From Bin87 sp965220105 (GTDB taxonomy: Bacteria > Chloroflexota > Dehalococcoidia > Lucifugimonadales > UBA3495), in assembly GCA_965220105.1 (NCBI GenBank), contig OZ244811.1:2790001-2854000 (forward strand): 64,000 nucleotides of DNA, given 5' to 3'. This document shows, piece after piece, positions 30,261 through 38,494 of this stretch. The position numbers and the translations under genes are program-made. The notes beneath the pieces were generated by a model. That model was not told the origin of the DNA. It made no database searches and worked only from the letters and a program-made list of their open reading frames with translations. Each line of letters begins with the position of its first letter. The stretch's first letter is position 1.

Positions 30261-32717
30261 CTACCGGGCCACCAGTGATGCCGGCGCGGTCACGAACTGG
30301 TTGGGGTGGACCGGCGCGTTGGACTCTTCCAGCCAAGGATCCTGATAGGCGTCCACGGCGGCTTGCATCTCGGTTTCCAGCCGCCCGCAGATGCCTTCGC
30401 GGTCTTGCACCAGGATCTGCCGCAGCTTATCGATGCCAACGCGCTCCACGAAATCGTAGGTGCGTTCCAGGTACTTGGCGTTCTCCCGGTAGTACTGCAT
30501 GAACAGGCCCATATACCGGAGCACTTCGTCGTGGGAGTCCACGGTGCACAGGGTGTCGCCCTTGCGTACCCGCGAGCCAGCCGCTCCGCCCACGTGCACC
30601 TCCCACTTGCCACCCTCGATGGCCGTCGCTCCCACGTCCTTGGTGGTGGACTCGGCGCAGTTGCGGGGGCATCCCGACACCGCCAGCTTCATCTTGTGGG
30701 GCGACTCGATGCCCTGGAAGCGCTTTTCGATCTTGACGCCCAGCGTGGTGCTGTCGCCCAGCCCGAAGCGGCAGAAATCGGTGCCGACACAGGTCTTGCA
30801 GGTGCGGAACGCCTTGGTGTAGGCGTGGCCCGAGGGCATACCGATTTCCCGCCACACGTCGGGCAGGTGTTCCTTGGGGATACCCAGCAGGTCGATGCGC
30901 TGCCCGCCGGTAATTTTGACCATCTTGGCCTCGTATTTTTCGGCAGCGTCGGCGATGCGGCGCAGCTCGTCCGGCGACGTGATGCCGCCGTAGATGCGCG
31001 GAACCACGCTGAAGGCGCCATTTTTCTGGATGTTGGCATGCACCCGGTCGTTGATGAAACGGGCGTCCCGCTCATCCTCGTACTCAGCGCCCCAGATGGT
31101 ACGCAGCAGCGACGCCAGGCCCAGTTTGCTGCCGGCGTCTTCCCGGCCGCCGGCCATCGCCTCGAACACTGCCGACACGCTTTTGAGTTCCATGTCCTTG
31201 ATGGCGCCGATGAGTTCCGGCTTGGTCAGCGCGATGCCCGGCACGTAGTAGTGCACGGACGGGTCATCGACGACCAGGCCGTCGGCGGCCAGCTCCAGCA
31301 CAGCCTGCACCTGCATCTTGCAGGAGCCGCAGCCGGTGCCGGCGCGGGTGGCGTCGCAGACCGCCTTCAGGCTGCGGTTGCCGGCGTCCACGGCAGCGAT
31401 GATCTTGCCCTTGGTCACTCCGTTGCAGTTGCAGATCTGGGCGTCGTCGGGCATATCCTCCACGTCCAGTCCTGCGCCAGCGTCGGCGGCCAGGGGGAAC
31501 AGCAGCTCGGACCGGTTCTCGGGCAGGGCCTCCTGCCGGTCGAAGGCTTGCAGGATGCGTGGCACGGACAGGCCATCGCCCAGCAGGATGGCGCCCTTGA
31601 CCTTGCCGTCGCGCACAATCACCTTTTTGTAGACGTTGCGGTTGGGTTCGACGTAGGTGACCACTTCGTCGTCTTCGCTGATGGGGTCCTTGTCGCCGGC
31701 CACTGCCAGCTCCACGCCCATCACCTTCAGCTTGGTGGATACTCGGGATCCGGTGTACAGGGCATCGGCGTTGCGCCCGGTCAGCCGCTCGGCCAGCACC
31801 CGGGCCTGTTCCCACAACGGGGCGACCAGGCCGTATACCTGGCTGCGGTGTTCGGCGCACTCCCCGATGGCGTAAATATCCTGGTCGTTGCGGCAGGCCA
31901 TGCTGTCGTTGACCAGGATGCCCCGGCGCACGTGCAGGCCGGCCATGCGCGCCAGGTCGACGTTGGGCCGGATGCCGGCGGAAATGACCACCATGTCGCA
32001 GTCCAGCGTCGCGCCGTCCTTGAATTGAAGGCCGGTGACTTTGCCGTCTCCCAGCACGCCGGTGGTCAGCTTTTCCAGGTGGAACCGGACGCCCGGTCCC
32101 TCCAGGCTCTGCTTGAGGAATTGACCGGACAGGGAATCCAGCTGCGTTTCCATCAGCCAGCCCATGAGGTGGATCACGTCGACCTCCAGGCCGCGGTTCA
32201 TCAGACCCCGGGCGGCTTCCAGACCCAGCAGGCCACCGCCGATGACCGCCGCTTTGGTGGCGTTTTCGGCGTATTCGATGATGTCGGAGCAGTCGTCCAG
32301 CGTGCGGAACACGAAAGTACCGGCCTTGTAGCCACCCTCATCGTCCATCAGGCCGTCCATGGGCGGCACGAAGGCGCTGCTGCCGGTGGCGATTACCAGC
32401 TTGTCGTAGGGCAGCAGCAGTCCGCCGGAGCCGTAGGCCATCTTCCCTTTGCGGTCGATGCCGATGACTCGGACGCCGGTGTGCAGCTCCACGTCATTTT
32501 CGGCGTACCAGCTGATGGGGTTGATGAAGATGTCGTCAGCATCGTGCGTTCCGGACAGCACGCCCGACAGCAGGATGCGGTTGTAGTTGCCCCAGGTCTC
32601 CTCGCCAATCACCGTAATGTCGAAGAAATCCTGGCCGCCCAAGGCAATCATCTCCTCGACAAAACGGGCGCCGGCCATGCCGTTGCCTATGACCACGAGC
32701 TTCTGTTTCTCTGCCAT
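30261..32717 (-). CDS. nirB: NAD(P)H-dependent nitrite reductase large subunit
   Basis: 818 residues with the full NirB domain order. Residues about 1-390 form an FAD/NAD oxidoreductase (VVIGNGMAGARFVEEM, VIGGGLLGLEAARGLMNRG). A BFD-like [2Fe-2S] domain follows (CNCNGVTKGKI ... GTGCGSCKM). The sulfite/nitrite reductase module has the sirohaem-[4Fe-4S] ligands CKTCVGTDFC and SGCPRNCAE. It reduces nitrite to ammonium with six electrons from NAD(P)H. It is separated from the upstream nasA by a four-copy tandem repeat array. Sirohaem genes are not in the window. Confidence 0.94.
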   Translation of the reverse strand: MAEKQKLVVIGNGMAGARFVEEMIALGGQDFFDITVIGEETWGNYNRILLSGVLSGTHDADDIFINPISWYAENDVELHTGVRVIGIDRKGKMAYGSGGLLLPYDKLVIATGSSAFVPPMDGLMDDEGGYKAGTFVFRTLDDCSDIIEYAENATKAAVIGGGLLGLEAARGLMNRGLEVDVIHLMGWLMETQLDSLSGQFLKQSLEGPGVRFHLEKLTTGVLGDGKVTGLQFKDGATLDCDMVVISAGIRPNVDLARMAGLHVRRGILVNDSMACRNDQDIYAIGECAEHRSQVYGLVAPLWEQARVLAERLTGRNADALYTGSRVSTKLKVMGVELAVAGDKDPISEDDEVVTYVEPNRNVYKKVIVRDGKVKGAILLGDGLSVPRILQAFDRQEALPENRSELLFPLAADAGAGLDVEDMPDDAQICNCNGVTKGKIIAAVDAGNRSLKAVCDATRAGTGCGSCKMQVQAVLELAADGLVVDDPSVHYYVPGIALTKPELIGAIKDMELKSVSAVFEAMAGGREDAGSKLGLASLLRTIWGAEYEDERDARFINDRVHANIQKNGAFSVVPRIYGGITSPDELRRIADAAEKYEAKMVKITGGQRIDLLGIPKEHLPDVWREIGMPSGHAYTKAFRTCKTCVGTDFCRFGLGDSTTLGVKIEKRFQGIESPHKMKLAVSGCPRNCAESTTKDVGATAIEGGKWEVHVGGAAGSRVRKGDTLCTVDSHDEVLRYMGLFMQYYRENAKYLERTYDFVERVGIDKLRQILVQDREGICGRLETEMQAAVDAYQDPWLEESNAPVHPNQFVTAPASLVAR

Positions 32718-32780
32718 GGATGTCTACTCCTACCCGTCTATTGGGCATCCTCTCTCATAGAGGAGACGTTTTGCGTAATC

Positions 32781-33267
32781 TGTCATTGCGAGCGAAGCGC
32801 GGCAATCTCGAACCCGAAGGTACAATCGTTGACACGGGAACGGGATTGCCACGTCGCTAACGCTCCTCGCAATGACAACATTATTCAACGGTCTCCGTAG
32901 TGCGTAATCTGTCATTGCGAGCGAAGCGTGGCAATCTCGAACCCGAAGGTACGATCGTTGATACGGGAACGGGATTGCCACGTCGCTAACGCTCCTCGCA
33001 ATGACAACATCATTCAACGGTCTCCGTAGTGCGTAATCTGTCATTGCGAGCGAAGCGTGGCAATCTCGAACCCGAAGGTACGATCGTTGATACGGGAACG
33101 GGATTGCCACGTCGCTAACGCTCCTCGCAATGACAACATTATTCAACGGTCTCCGTAGTGCGTAATCTGTCATTGCGAGCGAAGCGTGGCAATCTCGAAC
33201 CCGAAGGTACAATCGTTGATACGGGAACGGGATTGCCACGTCGCTAACGCTCCTCGCAATGACAAAT
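32781..33267. repeat. Four-copy tandem array of Family A (129-bp period)
   Basis: Copies start at 32781, 32910, 33039 and 33168, an exact 129-bp period. Each holds both arms (TGTCATTGCGAGCGAAGCGT ... CTCGCAATGACA) plus a linker ATTCAACGGTCTCCGTAGTG. The copies differ at only a few positions. The array fills the nasA-nirB gap of 550 bases. 129 is divisible by three, so it also yields a meaningless open frame on the minus strand. Confidence 0.93.
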
Positions 33268-35406
33268 TCATTCAACGGTGTCCATAGTACGAGCGCGGAT
33301 ACTTGCGATACGCACGGCGCATACCTTGAACTCGGGCATCCTGCTGATGGGGTCCAGGGCCGGATTGGTCAACCGGTTGGCCGCCTGGATGCCGCCCCAG
33401 TGGAAGGGCACGAACACCGTGTCCTCCCGGATGTTGCGAGTTGCTTTCAGTTTGAATTCCGCCGAACCCCGGCGGGTGGCCAGCGTCACGGGGCCGCCGT
33501 CCGCCAGCCCGTAGCGCCGCACCGTGGCCGGGTGCATTTCGGCCAGGGGCGCGGGGCTCATTTCCCGCAGCTCGGCGATGCGCCGCGTCTGAGTTCCAGA
33601 CTGGTACTGGGAAAGATTGCGTCCGGTGGTCAGGAAAAGGGGATAGTCGGTGTCCGGTTCTTCGGCCGGGGATTCGTGGCGCACCGGATGGAACCTGGCC
33701 CGTCCGGTGGCAGTCGGGAAGCCGTCGGTGAACATCCGCGGCGTACCGGTATGGCCGACGCCCGGGCAGGGCCAGAAGACTCCAGCTTCGGCGTCGATCC
33801 GGTCGTAGGTAATGCCGGAGTAATCCGCCGGCCCACCGGCAGATGCCCGGCCCAGTTCGTCAAAGATATCGGCCTTGCCGTCGTAGTCGAAATACTCGCC
33901 CTTGCCCAACCGTTGCGCCAGTTCGCAGATGACTACGACATCGTCACGCACGCCTGCCGGCATCAGCGTCGCCTGCCGCCGCCGGATTACGCGTCCTTCC
34001 AGATTGGTCATCGTGCCCTCTTCCTCCGCCCACTGCGCCGACGGCAGCACCACGTCAGCCAATTCGGCGGTTTCGGAAAGGAAGAAATCGCTGACCACCA
34101 GAAAGTCCAGCGAACGCAGCCGTTCTTCGACGTGCACCACGTTGGGCGACGACACCACCACGTTGGAACCCATCACCATCAACGCCCGCACGCCGCCGTC
34201 CTGGCCCAGCGAGTCCAGCAGTTCGTAGGCGGATTTGCCCGGTCCCGGGATGCTTTCCTCGGCAACGCCCCATACGGAAGCGACGTGCCGGCGCGCCGCC
34301 GGGTCGTCGATGCGGCGATATCCGGGGAGCTGGTCGGCCTTCTGACCGTGCTCGCGACCGCCCTGGCCGTTGCCCTGCCCGGTCAGGCAGCCGTAGCCGC
34401 TGTTGGGCTTGCCAATCAGGCCCAGCGCCAGCGCGACGTTGATGAAGGACAGCACGTTGTTGACACCCTGGGCCTGCTGTTCGGTGCCGCGTCCGGTGAG
34501 AATCATGGCCGATTTTGCCGAGCCGAGCAGGTGGGCCGCCCGCACCAGCCCGCGTTCCGGAACGCCGGTGATGCGTTCGACGCGCTCGGGCCAGTAGGTG
34601 GATACCAGTCCCCGCACGCGTTCAAATTCTTCGGTGCGCTCGGCGATGTAATCCTGGTCCAGCAGGCCATCCCGGACGATGATGTGGAGCAGGCCGTTGG
34701 CCAGCGCGGCATCGGTGCCCGGTATCAGCTGAAGGTAGAGGTCGGCGCGGCTGGCGGTGGGCGTCAGGCGAGGGTCGGCGACGATCAGTTTGCCGCCGTT
34801 GGCTTTCTGCGCCTCGAAATACTGCATCAGCGGCGGCATGGTTTCCGACGAATTGCTGCCCATCATCAGCGCTACTTCCGCGCCGGCGATGTCCTCCAGG
34901 GGGAAGGGGAGGCCCCGATCCACGCCCAGCGCGCGAATGCTGGCCGCCGCCGCCGAGGACATGCAGAACCTGCCGTTGTAGTCGATGTTGGCGGTCTGCA
35001 GGGCGACCCGGGCGAACTTGCCCAGCAGATAGCTCTTCTCGTTGGTCAGCGACCCGCCGCCGAAGATACCCACCGCGTCATTTCCGTACCGGGACCGGGT
35101 ATCTTCAAAGGCCTGCACGATGCGTTGCATCGCCTCGTCCCAGGTCACCGGCGACAGGTCGCCCTGGGAATTACGGGCCAGCGGTGTAGTCAGGCGTTCC
35201 GGGTGGGACAGCGTGGCGGCGGCGGTCCAGCCCTTGATGCATAGTGCGCCCTTGTTCACTGGAAACGCCGCGTCGCCGGCGATGGTCACGTCGGCGCCCG
35301 CGCCCGAAACCTCCATCCCGCACTGGAAGGCGCAGTACGGGCAATGCGTGGCGGTGGCCGCCTTTGCTACGATTTCGAGTGATTGTTCCAGCAACACAAT
35401 ATCCAT
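33268..35406 (-). CDS. nasA: Assimilatory nitrate reductase catalytic subunit (Mo-bis-MGD, [4Fe-4S])
   Basis: 712 residues of the molybdopterin oxidoreductase family. The N-terminal [4Fe-4S] ligands are HCPYCAFQCGM and KGALCIKGW, and the Mo-ligand Cys lies in GRFCMSSAAAA, as in Nap/Nas enzymes. MGD-binding segments include GSNSSETMPPL and LTGRGTEQQAQGVNN, and the C-terminal domain has FLTTGRNLSQYQSGTQTRR. No Tat signal, so it is cytoplasmic and assimilatory. Context (nirB, nirD, narK) agrees. The last residues, MDTVE, and the stop lie in the end of a Family A repeat. Confidence 0.92.
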   Translation of the reverse strand: MDIVLLEQSLEIVAKAATATHCPYCAFQCGMEVSGAGADVTIAGDAAFPVNKGALCIKGWTAAATLSHPERLTTPLARNSQGDLSPVTWDEAMQRIVQAFEDTRSRYGNDAVGIFGGGSLTNEKSYLLGKFARVALQTANIDYNGRFCMSSAAAASIRALGVDRGLPFPLEDIAGAEVALMMGSNSSETMPPLMQYFEAQKANGGKLIVADPRLTPTASRADLYLQLIPGTDAALANGLLHIIVRDGLLDQDYIAERTEEFERVRGLVSTYWPERVERITGVPERGLVRAAHLLGSAKSAMILTGRGTEQQAQGVNNVLSFINVALALGLIGKPNSGYGCLTGQGNGQGGREHGQKADQLPGYRRIDDPAARRHVASVWGVAEESIPGPGKSAYELLDSLGQDGGVRALMVMGSNVVVSSPNVVHVEERLRSLDFLVVSDFFLSETAELADVVLPSAQWAEEEGTMTNLEGRVIRRRQATLMPAGVRDDVVVICELAQRLGKGEYFDYDGKADIFDELGRASAGGPADYSGITYDRIDAEAGVFWPCPGVGHTGTPRMFTDGFPTATGRARFHPVRHESPAEEPDTDYPLFLTTGRNLSQYQSGTQTRRIAELREMSPAPLAEMHPATVRRYGLADGGPVTLATRRGSAEFKLKATRNIREDTVFVPFHWGGIQAANRLTNPALDPISRMPEFKVCAVRIASIRARTMDTVE

Positions 35407-35539
35407 GCCCCTAATGGGTAAGCATGGATATCGTAGGGTTTTTGTTTTACAGGCCGGTTTCGCCGGGGTTACATCTCCGTTGCCGAAAGATTAAGTGGCT
35501 ATGACGCCGGCGTAAACGTCCTGTTACCGCACCGCGCGT

Positions 35540-35591
35540 TCCGATGATACGGTTGGGTTGCGGCTCCCGATGATACGGTTGGGTTGCGGCT
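35540..35591. repeat. 26-bp direct repeat
   Basis: CCGATGATACGGTTGGGTTG followed by CGGCTC occurs twice in tandem. Next to it is TTCGTCCTGAGCCTGTCGAA, a motif seen again inverted in the repeat at 58928-59022. These lie in the gap upstream of nasA, which otherwise holds only repeats. Confidence 0.75.
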
Positions 35592-35644
35592 CCAAAAAAA
35601 CCGTTCGTCCTGAGCCTGTCGAAGGATGATCCGTCCTGGATTTC

Positions 35645-35829
35645 GCCCTCACCCCAACCCCTCTCCCATGAGAGACCTTTGCGTAAATTGTCATTGCGAG
35701 CGAAGCGTAGCAATCTCGATACCGAAGCTACGATTTTCGCTACGGGAACGGGATTGCCACGTCCCTCGGCGAGCTCGGGATGAGCGGGTGCTCCTCGCAA
35801 TGACAACATTATTCAAAGGTCTCCATGAC
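35645..35829. repeat. Family B then full-length Family A element
   Basis: CCCTCACCCCAACCCCTCTC starts a Family B copy, followed by a Family A element with extended ends: GAGACCTTTGCGTAAATTGT on the left and ATTATTCAAAGGTCTC on the right (35810-35825). The right arm carries a 33-base insertion (CCCTCGGCGAGCTCGGGATG and onward) also found in the copy at 54833. The right end overlaps the end of the neighbouring gene. Confidence 0.85.
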
Positions 35830-36609
35830 GAGAGGGGCTTTTGTTGCGCGCTGGCTTACTCCCTCTCCCGCCGGGAGAGGGCCGGGGTGAGGGCGGTTCC
35901 CCAACCCGGTGGCGCAAATATCCCGCAGACAACATTGGTCGCACCGGGGGGCGTTCTTGATGCACGCTGCCTTGTGATGGTGATCCAGCAGCGCGTGAAA
36001 TTCGTTATGAACCTCCACATCTGCCGGCACACCGGCGTGAAACAGCCGTTGCCAACCGGCGTAGTCCAGGCGACCTTCCGGTCTGATCCCCACGCGCCTC
36101 ATGATGCGGATGGTATAGGCGTCGATAACGAAGGACGGTTTGCCGGCTGCGTACACGAGAATGTCGTCGGCGGTTTCCTGGCCGATGCCGTAGATGCCCA
36201 GCAGTTCCTCCCGGACGGTGGGCGTTTCCGCCGCAAACATGGCGTCCAGGTCGCCGCCGTGGGATTCGCAAACGTGGGTGGCGAAAGCCTGCAACTTCCG
36301 GGCCTTCATGTTGTAGTACCCGGATGGCCGGATTATCTCGGCCAGCGTCGCCAGGTCGGTTTCGTACACCGCGGGCCAGTCGTTGATGCCGGCTTCCCGC
36401 AGGTTCGCCAGCGCCCGCTCCACGTTGCGCCACGCCGCGGCCTGCGTCAGGATGGCGCCGGCGATCATCTCGAAGCGGCTTTCGCCCGGCCACCAACCCT
36501 GCGGCCCGTAGGCCGCCAGCAGCCGCCGGTAAATCTCCATCAAAAGCCCGGCGGGATCATCAACCGGCAAATTCTCCTGTCCATCCGGTTGATCCATGTG
36601 AATATTCAC
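35809..36609 (-). CDS. Endonuclease III-like HhH-GPD DNA glycosylase
   Basis: 266 residues. The helix-hairpin-helix region LLGIYGIGQETADDILVYA has Glu where E. coli Nth has its catalytic Lys, so a monofunctional glycosylase or altered activity is likely. The catalytic Asp is kept in FVIDAYTIRIMRR. The [4Fe-4S] cluster is C-x6-C-x2-C-x5-C in CIKNAPRCDQCCLRDIC. The natural end is probably near CATGLGN: the next residues (PHPGPLPAGEG) are translated Family B repeat, and the last (VMETFE plus stop) are a Family A terminus. GTG start overlapping the sfsA stop by four bases. Confidence 0.87.
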   Translation of the reverse strand: MNIHMDQPDGQENLPVDDPAGLLMEIYRRLLAAYGPQGWWPGESRFEMIAGAILTQAAAWRNVERALANLREAGINDWPAVYETDLATLAEIIRPSGYYNMKARKLQAFATHVCESHGGDLDAMFAAETPTVREELLGIYGIGQETADDILVYAAGKPSFVIDAYTIRIMRRVGIRPEGRLDYAGWQRLFHAGVPADVEVHNEFHALLDHHHKAACIKNAPRCDQCCLRDICATGLGNRPHPGPLPAGEGVSQRATKAPLVMETFE

Positions 36610-37319
36610 AGCATGACGGGAACGCTGTCAGCTAGCGTGATGCTCGTCTCGTCCAGCCGGCAACGATAGGCCCATGCTGCCACGCCGGCGTCGACAGCCT
36701 CCCGCAGGGTTCGCCCGAGCAGCGGGTCAGCGCTATCGTGGGGAGCGAAAGCCTCGGCGTCGTCTCGCTGAATCACGAAGATGACGTCGGCCCGGTGGCC
36801 CTCGGCCCGCGCGGCCATCAGGCTGCGCAGGTGTTTCACTCCCCGCAGCGTCGGGGCGTCGGGGAACAGGCCAACACCGTCCACCACCAGGGTCACAGAT
36901 TTGGTTTCCACGTAGCAGACGCCGGGTGGCCCCTCCAGGCGGAAATCCAGCCGACTCTCGCCGTAAACCGATTCCGGTCGCACGATCGGGTAGTCGGCAA
37001 ACTGGGGCAGCCGGCCCTGGGCGATGGCCTCAGCCACCAGATGATTGGGGAGCCTTGCATCTGCTGATGACAGCGTCGTGCCAGTGTCCACGATGGCCAG
37101 GTCATAGGCAGTCTTGCGCGCGGACGGTCGGGGAGCCGGCGCCAGCAATACCCGGTATCCCGGCACCAGCAGTTCCTCCATCCGCCCGGAGTTGGGGACG
37201 TGGGCCATGTGCTCGCGTCGGTTGATGTCCACCAGCGCGGCGAACCGGTTCAAGCGCTTGATGAACCGTCCTTCTACCAGGGGAGGGAAACGCACCAAAA
37301 CCAACTCCTCCGCCGCCAT
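36606..37319 (-). CDS. sfsA: SfsA-family sugar fermentation stimulation/nuclease protein
   Basis: 237 residues: GRFIKRLNRFAALVDI, AHVPNSGRMEELL (conserved NSG), YGESRLDFRLEGP and CYVETKSVTLVVDG (conserved DFxL and E-x-K). SfsA has an OB-fold and a PD-(D/E)XK-type nuclease domain; a nucleic-acid role is inferred for the family. ATG 37319 aligns with homolog starts. GTG 37352 with a GGAG just upstream is an alternative. It is translationally coupled to the endonuclease III-like gene. Confidence 0.88.
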   Translation of the reverse strand: MAAEELVLVRFPPLVEGRFIKRLNRFAALVDINRREHMAHVPNSGRMEELLVPGYRVLLAPAPRPSARKTAYDLAIVDTGTTLSSADARLPNHLVAEAIAQGRLPQFADYPIVRPESVYGESRLDFRLEGPPGVCYVETKSVTLVVDGVGLFPDAPTLRGVKHLRSLMAARAEGHRADVIFVIQRDDAEAFAPHDSADPLLGRTLREAVDAGVAAWAYRCRLDETSITLADSVPVML

Positions 37320-37418
37320 TGACTGCTCGACGTTCGGTAATCCTATCGCCACCAGCTCCGCGATGACAACCCCGTCGGATAGCGTCTATAATGCCGCCAC
37401 TTTCTCCCGGCCCCAGAG

Positions 37419-38264
37419 ATGACGATGACCCCGTTTGTTGACCGCCTGCGTCAAGGCTGCTGCGACGTCAAAAGTTTGCTGTGCGTGGGCCTGGACCCGA
37501 ACCTCGATGCCATGCCGGTCGGAGACGTTAGCGAGTTCAATCGGGCCATCGTGGACGCCACCGCCGACCTGGTCTGCGCCTACAAACCCAATCTGGCCTT
37601 CTACGAAGCGTTGGGGCCGAACGGGCTGAGTGCCCTGGTGGATACGGTCGGCCACATCCGCGATTGCGCGCCCCACGCCATCATCATCGGCGACTGCAAA
37701 CGCGGCGACATAGATTCGTCCGCCACCGCCTACGCATCGGCTATGTTCGACGTGTGGGGGTTCGACGCGGTAACCGTCAACCCCTGGGGAGGCATGGACA
37801 CCGTGAAGCCGTGGTTGACCAACCCGGGGCGCGGCGCGTTTATCTGGTGCCGCGGGTCCAACGCCGGAGCGGCTGACCTGCAGGACGTAGAAGTGCCCGA
37901 CGGCAGGGGCGGTGGAGAACCGTTGTACCTGCGGCTGGCCCGACAGACGCGACTGCTGTCTGGAGGCGGCAACCTGGGCCTGGTGCTCGGCGCCACCGCT
38001 CCGGAGCAGTTGACCGCCGTTCGCCAGGTCTGCCCCGACATGCCACTCCTGATCCCCGGCGTGGGCGCCCAGGGAGGCGAACTCGCCGCCGCCGTGCGCG
38101 GTGGCGTGGACGCCAACGGCCGGTTGGCCATTATCAACTCCTCCCGGGGCATCATCTACGCTTCCCGTGGCAGCGACTACGCCGACGCCGCCCGCGCCGC
38201 CGCCGGCAGACTGCGGAACGACATCAACCAGGTTTTGGACGAGGTCGGACTGGGATGGCCCTAG
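37419..38264 (+). CDS. pyrF: Orotidine 5'-phosphate decarboxylase (type 2)
   Basis: 281 residues, the long form. LCVGLDPNLDAMP opens the barrel, AYKPNLAFYEALG follows, and the catalytic Lys/Asp network is GDCKRGDIDSSATAYA; VTVNPWGGMD and LIPGVGAQGGE bind the phosphate end. It makes UMP from OMP in pyrimidine synthesis. It overlaps the DUF951 gene by ten bases, and the MFS gene follows in the same way, so three genes form one operon. It is divergent from sfsA, with about 100 bases between them for promoters. Confidence 0.95.
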   Translation: MTMTPFVDRLRQGCCDVKSLLCVGLDPNLDAMPVGDVSEFNRAIVDATADLVCAYKPNLAFYEALGPNGLSALVDTVGHIRDCAPHAIIIGDCKRGDIDSSATAYASAMFDVWGFDAVTVNPWGGMDTVKPWLTNPGRGAFIWCRGSNAGAADLQDVEVPDGRGGGEPLYLRLARQTRLLSGGGNLGLVLGATAPEQLTAVRQVCPDMPLLIPGVGAQGGELAAAVRGGVDANGRLAIINSSRGIIYASRGSDYADAARAAAGRLRNDINQVLDEVGLGWP

Positions 38265-38494
38265 ACATCAAACCCGGCGACATCAGGGCCGGCGACCTGT
38301 TGCGCCTGAAGAAACCCCATCCCTGCGGCGGCAATCTCTGGAAGGTGAACCGGGTGGGCGGCGACATCGGACTGTTCTGCCAGACCTGCGGCCACTACAT
38401 TATGGTGCCGCGATTTCGCATGGAGCGGCGCATCCGGGAAATCACCCGCCCCACCGGGGGCGTCGCCGGCAACTCGGAACCGCCCGCCCCGTGA
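38255..38494 (+). CDS. DUF951 family protein
   Basis: 79 residues: VRLKKPHPCGG-type segment (LLRLKKPHPCGGNLWKVNR), then DIGLFCQTCGHYIMVPRFRM. The Cys pair (CxxCGH) and the HPCGG motif suggest a zinc ribbon. DUF951 proteins are common in Firmicutes and Chloroflexota and have no settled role. It overlaps pyrF upstream and the MFS gene downstream (GTGA). Confidence 0.9.
   Translation: MALDIKPGDIRAGDLLRLKKPHPCGGNLWKVNRVGGDIGLFCQTCGHYIMVPRFRMERRIREITRPTGGVAGNSEPPAP

Noticed and set aside
30306..32900. An 864-codon open frame on the plus strand
   Set aside because: It mirrors nirB; the composition is rich in His, Gln, Val and Gly, as expected of antisense translation, and no motif is seen.
32781..33267. 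Possible CRISPR array
   Set aside because: The spacing is regular but the whole 129-bp unit, including the would-be spacers, is repeated, and no cas gene is present.
32730..33275. A repetitive 181-codon frame on the minus strand
   Set aside because: It is the 129-bp tandem array read through (43 codons per unit). The translated peptide is only repeat sequence and appears wherever the repeat occurs.
33259..35244. A 661-codon open frame on the plus strand
   Set aside because: Antisense of nasA, no domain, no start signal.
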